Positions 7,752 through 10,487 of a stretch of 10,487 nucleotides of DNA are shown here, one piece after another. The notes below the pieces were generated by a model. It was not told the DNA's origin and ran no database searches. It was given only the letters and a program-made list of their open reading frames with translations. The position numbers were made by a program, and so were the translations under genes. Positions within the stretch are counted from its first letter, which is position 1; every line of letters starts with the position of its first letter. The stretch is taken from assembly GCA_003550305.1 (NCBI GenBank), contig QKYT01000458.1, positions 5,856 to 16,342 of the forward strand. Direction: 5' to 3'. The DNA comes from Glomus cerebriforme. Taxonomy: Eukaryota > Glomeromycota > Glomeromycetes > Glomerales > Glomeraceae.

Positions 7752-8432
7752 TTACTTAGCAATTGAATAGAAAGAAGATGATTTAAATATATTTCCATGA
7801 TGCTTTTTGGATTTTTTTTTACTTTGATCATCTAGATCAATATCTGCATCATTATTTTCATGTTTATTTTTATACCTACTACCAATTTTAGGAATCACAC
7901 ATGGAGTTTCCATTTGGTTCTTTTCTGTTAGACTTTCTTGAATATTAAGATCTNCTTNCTTTCTTGATGGAGAATTAGAAGAGTCAATANAAGANTTTGG
8001 GTTTAATGTAGGCCTATTTTTATCCAAAATAGCTTCAATCTCTTCTTTATATTGAATAGTAACTGGAGGACCACCACTTTTCTTTGACTCTGCAAGTTGT
8101 GCCTTAAATTAAAAAAGAAATCAAAATTAATAATTGAAAAGATTTGATACATTTTTTTTATTTTATTTAAAAAAGACCTTATAGTTATCTACAAAATTTT
8201 TCCATTTATTAGAAATTTGAATATTGCTATAAACCAGTTCAAAGTTAAATGTTAAAAGGAAAACTTCAGCATCTTTCCATAGTTGAACATTTCTTGGATT
8301 AGAAGTTGCGCCGCATGTATACTTTAACTCTTCAAGCTTATTTTTATTTTCAAGAAGAAAAGACAATAATGCTTTTATAGCATTTTCACTCCATTTTGTT
8401 CTTGGAGTTCTTTCTTTCTTGGATTTNCCNAT
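7752..8432 (-). CDS. Myb/SANT-like (trihelix-type) DNA-binding protein, two exons
   Basis: Probably a nuclear DNA-binding protein, possibly derived from a transposon partner gene. Exons on the minus strand are 8432-8178 and 8102-7752, intron GTCTTT...TTAAG, phase 0, 201 residues. Residues 10-85 hold three spaced tryptophans: W14 in RTKWSENAIKALLSFL, W52 in VQLWKDAEVFLL and W77 in ISNKWKNFVDNYK. This is the Trp spacing and helical pattern of Myb/SANT-like or trihelix domains. The C-terminal half is low complexity and ends with a basic, nuclear-signal-like KKKSKKHH at about 181-188. The start codon reads ATN (ambiguous base at 8430). ATG is assumed, because no other in-frame ATG lies upstream before a stop and MGKSKKERTPR makes a sensible N-terminus. 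Six ambiguous bases fall in this gene, four changing or hiding residues. A Harbinger-type Myb partner is an alternative reading. Confidence 0.75.
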
Positions 8433-8650
8433 TTTTTTTATAGAAGTAAGTTTAAAATTTTGTATGTATTTTGTGTTTAAATGAAGAAAATAAACTTAAA
8501 AAGTTTCGCGTATCGCGTTTTGCATTTGAAATAACCATAAAAATGTATTTAAATTAAATAAATGCATATTACAATTAGGGAAAATATATAAAAAAAGAAG
8601 GAACTTGTGGGTAGTTAATTTTTTTATTCTTAATCTTACTCAGTGAGCAA

Positions 8651-8683
8651 GATTGAAATTTCATATGTACAGTAATTTCAATC
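8651..8683. repeat. Short inverted repeat beside the right GATTAR element
   Basis: GATTGAAATT (8651-8660) and AATTTCAATC (8674-8683) are perfect 10-base complements around a 13-base centre, TCATATGTACAGT. It adjoins the GATTAR element at 8689 and shares its GATTGA words, so it may be an end of the same element. Confidence 0.55.
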
Positions 8684-8688
8684 ATGAT

Positions 8689-8792
8689 CAGCTTGAGATT
8701 AACCTTAATCTTAATCACGTTTTTTGTGAAACCAGATTAACCTTTAATCCTTTAATCTCAATCATAATCTCAATCATGCATTTTGTGAAGAC
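8689..8792 (-). repeat. GATTAR-rich repeat element, right copy, inverted
   Basis: Read on the minus strand, the element opens GTCTTCACAAAA (8792-8781). It then runs through GATTGAGATTATGATTGAG-type words, has an internal TTTCACAAA at about 8720-8731, and repeats GTGATTAAGATTAAGG up to GCTTGAGATTAA-like sequence near 8690. It matches the left element at 6484 in inverted orientation. The inner TTTCACAAA suggests two half-copies fused. Confidence 0.65.
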
Positions 8793-9151
8793 ACCCTATA
8801 TTTAAAATAGAATTATAGAAATTCAAAATTGATAAATGTATCTATTCAATCTATCATTTGCCAACCTTCTTTTCATTTCCACAACCTTCATAAAAAGTAA
8901 TTCCTCCTTTACAACTCCATTGGCTTTGTATTTACAACATAATATTGAGCCAAACTATATTTGGGCAAAATTATACTGTATATAGTGAATAAGATTATAT
9001 TACAGAAAAATTCATACATATAAATTATACTATAATAATTTCACTATTAAAGCCTCGCCAACTCTTCCTCACTAGAGAGAAATTAATTTTAGCTATGGTC
9101 ACAAATCGTTAATCACATTGATGGTATATTCGTTCCAACTATACTAATTAG

Positions 9152-9346
9152 GCTGATTACCAAGTTACTTTAGCCATCATAACTAAATATAACCAACTAC
9201 GTCCAAAACAAAAGGCTCCAGCCCAAATCTCTGCATATGCATCTGCACCTGCAGTTACACCTCCACCTACAATACCTACAGTCCTACACCACCCAGAGCT
9301 GTTTGATATTCTCACATTCTATGATGAATCTATTTTCCATGTGTAG
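9152..9346 (+). pseudogene. Proline/alanine-rich coding-like remnant
   Basis: A 64-codon open frame has clearly higher GC at third positions than its surroundings. It starts ADYQVTLAIITKYNQLRPKQ, passes through an Ala/Pro/Thr-rich linker (SAYASAPAVTPPPTIPT) and ends ELFDILTFYDESIFHV with a TAG at 9344-9346. It has no ATG. An AG at 9150-9151 could be an acceptor, but no partner exon upstream is convincing: the nearest donor-like GTATAT at 9124 would give a 28-base intron. The sequence upstream (9050-9115) also looks partly coding, though broken by stops. It may be a fragment of a mobile-element or lineage protein. The family is not recognised. Confidence 0.4.
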
Positions 9347-9997
9347 GGTTATTCAGAAATAAATATAAATCCATTGAGTCCGTTCTATAAATTCTAAGAT
9401 TTAATTATTTACTGTAATAAAGTTAATTTGATAAATTATGTGAATAGAGTGTTTTAAAGTAACGTTATGGCCTTTTTTTTTATGTTAAAATAAATAACTC
9501 GAGAAATTTGAGAAAATCCAAAAAAATTTTGAAAATTATTATTTTTTTTTGTTTTTCAACTTGAACTTATTACTTTTTTTAAAGTTTGAAAATCTTTTTC
9601 TTTATTCATATTATGTCGCATTACATCTTGTGAATGTTAACGATAAAATTTTTAAAATTTAAAAATAAGAATCGAAAAAAAATTTATACGAAACAAAAAT
9701 TTTTTTTTAAAAAAAAAAATTTAATTTAAAATCAGGTTTTGAAAAATTTAATTTAAATTCACACAATCACACCGTATTTATGACGTTACAAATTGGACTA
9801 TCTCCAAATAAAGTTAAGCATCATTCCACAAATTTTTCATTAAAAATTTTGTGTTTCGTTGCAGTAAAGGTCAATGACGATAAATTTGGTTAGTATCTAT
9901 TAAACAAACTGAAAAAAAAATTTTTTCTGTTGATCGCCAAATTTGGACTTAATTTATTATCAACTTCGATTAAAATATAAAAATAATAAAAATAATC
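9347..9997. other. Upstream region of the kinase gene, homopolymer-rich
   Basis: No gene seen. The stretch 9470-9760 is dominated by A and T runs with several AAATTT-type palindromes and a repeated AATTTAATTTAAA word. The last 230 bases before the kinase start are less repetitive and should contain its promoter. Confidence 0.5.
9937..9946. promoter_or_regulatory. CArG-box-like palindrome upstream of the kinase gene
   Basis: CCAAATTTGG is a perfect 10-base palindrome and fits the CC(A/T)6GG consensus bound by MADS-box factors of the SRF/Mcm1 class. It lies 51 bases before the ATG at 9998. In DNA this AT-rich, the A/T core is easily met by chance; the flanking CC and GG are the informative part. 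Confidence 0.35.
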
Positions 9998-10487
9998 ATG
10001 TCAGAAATAAACTCCATTGATAATAATTTATGTGAGCAGAATGTTTTAGTTTTCAAATTATCAGATTATGATTTGGATAGGGATGAAAGATATGCAAAAT
10101 TTAAGGATTATAAACTTATTTTATGTGAAAATTGCAATCAAAAAATCAATAATTATTCATATTATTGTAAAGATTGTTATGAGAAAGAAACTGACGAAGA
10201 AGAAAAAAAACGTATGTTATATGGAAAATGTAAAGAATGTTTTCAAGCAAATACAAATTATGATGGGTGTAACTCTTGTAATATAAAACACTTACAACAA
10301 GATTTTGATAAGTGGACTAGTGGAAATAAAGATACTGACAAATTAATACAAGATATTCAACTTTCACATAAATACTTATGGAATATATTAGAATGGATTC
10401 CATATGATAAATTTAATGATATTAAATATTTAGCCGAAGGAGGCTTTGCTAAAGTATATTCAGCTACTTGGATTGATGGAAATATTA
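9998..10487 (+). CDS. Cys-rich leader plus protein kinase, TKL-like, 5' part
   Basis: Likely a cytoplasmic Ser/Thr or Tyr-like protein kinase; only the first 163 residues are in the window and the frame is open at the edge. ATG at 9998 is the first in frame and gives MSEINSIDNNLCEQNVLVFK. Four CxxC pairs follow: C43/C46 (CENC), C57/C60 (CKDC), C78/C81 (CKEC) and C91/C94 (CNSC). They resemble two zinc-binding knuckles of the type often placed before kinase domains in these fungi. A linker with W106, W128 and W133 leads to the kinase start at about 141: DIKYLAEGGFAKVYSATWID, with the glycine-rich loop EGGFAKV where many kinases have GxGxxG. The catalytic Lys, HRD and DFG motifs lie beyond the window. 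Very large kinase families of this form are known in Rhizophagus; assignment here is from the leader and loop only. Confidence 0.85.
   Translation, partial: MSEINSIDNNLCEQNVLVFKLSDYDLDRDERYAKFKDYKLILCENCNQKINNYSYYCKDCYEKETDEEEKKRMLYGKCKECFQANTNYDGCNSCNIKHLQQDFDKWTSGNKDTDKLIQDIQLSHKYLWNILEWIPYDKFNDIKYLAEGGFAKVYSATWIDGNI

Larger units (their letters stand above)
8433..9151. other. Upstream region of the Myb/SANT-like gene, repeat-bearing
   Basis: Apart from the inverted repeats at 8651-8792, I see no gene here. A small TTTCGCGTATCGCG cluster at 8504-8517 is the only CpG-rich spot and lies 70-90 bases upstream of the presumed start of the minus-strand gene, so it may be part of its promoter. 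The stretch 8800-9050 is plain AT-rich DNA. Confidence 0.5.

Noticed and set aside
10068..10286. 72-codon plus-strand ORF rich in Ile and Lys
   Set aside because: It is an alternative frame inside the Cys-rich kinase gene, whose own frame is open from 9998 to the edge with CxxC pairs and a glycine loop.

Overview
The window is a very AT-rich eukaryotic sequence. Genes are split by short GT...AG introns of roughly 60-110 bases with T-rich 3' ends. The gene types are a signal-anchored Kelch protein, a Cys-rich leader fused to a TKL-like kinase, and many lineage-type membrane or repeat proteins. Together they suggest an arbuscular mycorrhizal fungus of the Rhizophagus/Glomeromycotina type; this is inference from composition and gene style, not a database match. 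Most exons below were rebuilt by hand from reading frame plus splice signals.

Layout: (1) 1896-247, minus strand: a type I membrane Kelch-repeat protein in five exons, with a one-base frameshift at a homopolymer in exon 1. (2) 1897-2731: intergenic region between divergent genes. (3) 2732-4608, plus strand: a nine-exon gene for a two-transmembrane protein of about 410 residues, including a 10-base microexon. (4) 4609-6162: long intergenic stretch with no supported gene. (5) 6163-7358, plus strand: a possible short secreted-peptide ORF, then a striking array of five near-identical small exons, each in its own near-identical intron setting. The coding units are 48 bases, phase 0-0, and read I-x-I-L-P-D-E-S-Y-E-L-[ND]-F-G-R-K. 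(6) 8432-7752, minus strand: a two-exon Myb/SANT-like (trihelix-style) DNA-binding protein containing six ambiguous bases. (7) Two related GATTAR-rich elements ending in GTCTTCACAAA lie in opposite orientation at 6484-6574 and 8689-8792 and bracket parts 5 and 6. (8) 9152-9346: a small proline-rich coding-like remnant. (9) 9998-10487, plus strand: the 5' part of a Cys-rich kinase gene that runs off the window.

The genes show no sign of acting in one pathway; this looks like an accessory, repeat-influenced region. The strongest candidate for something new is the tandem-exon array at 6703-7211. Every coding unit can be skipped without changing frame. Its introns carry a small hairpin over a branch-point-like sequence, with one compensatory base-pair change and one G-U wobble among copies. 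That would suit a gene that makes a variable number of peptide repeats by alternative splicing, as is suspected for some secreted effector-like proteins of these fungi. Its 5' end is unresolved, and the first unit carries an in-frame TGA, so partial decay is possible.
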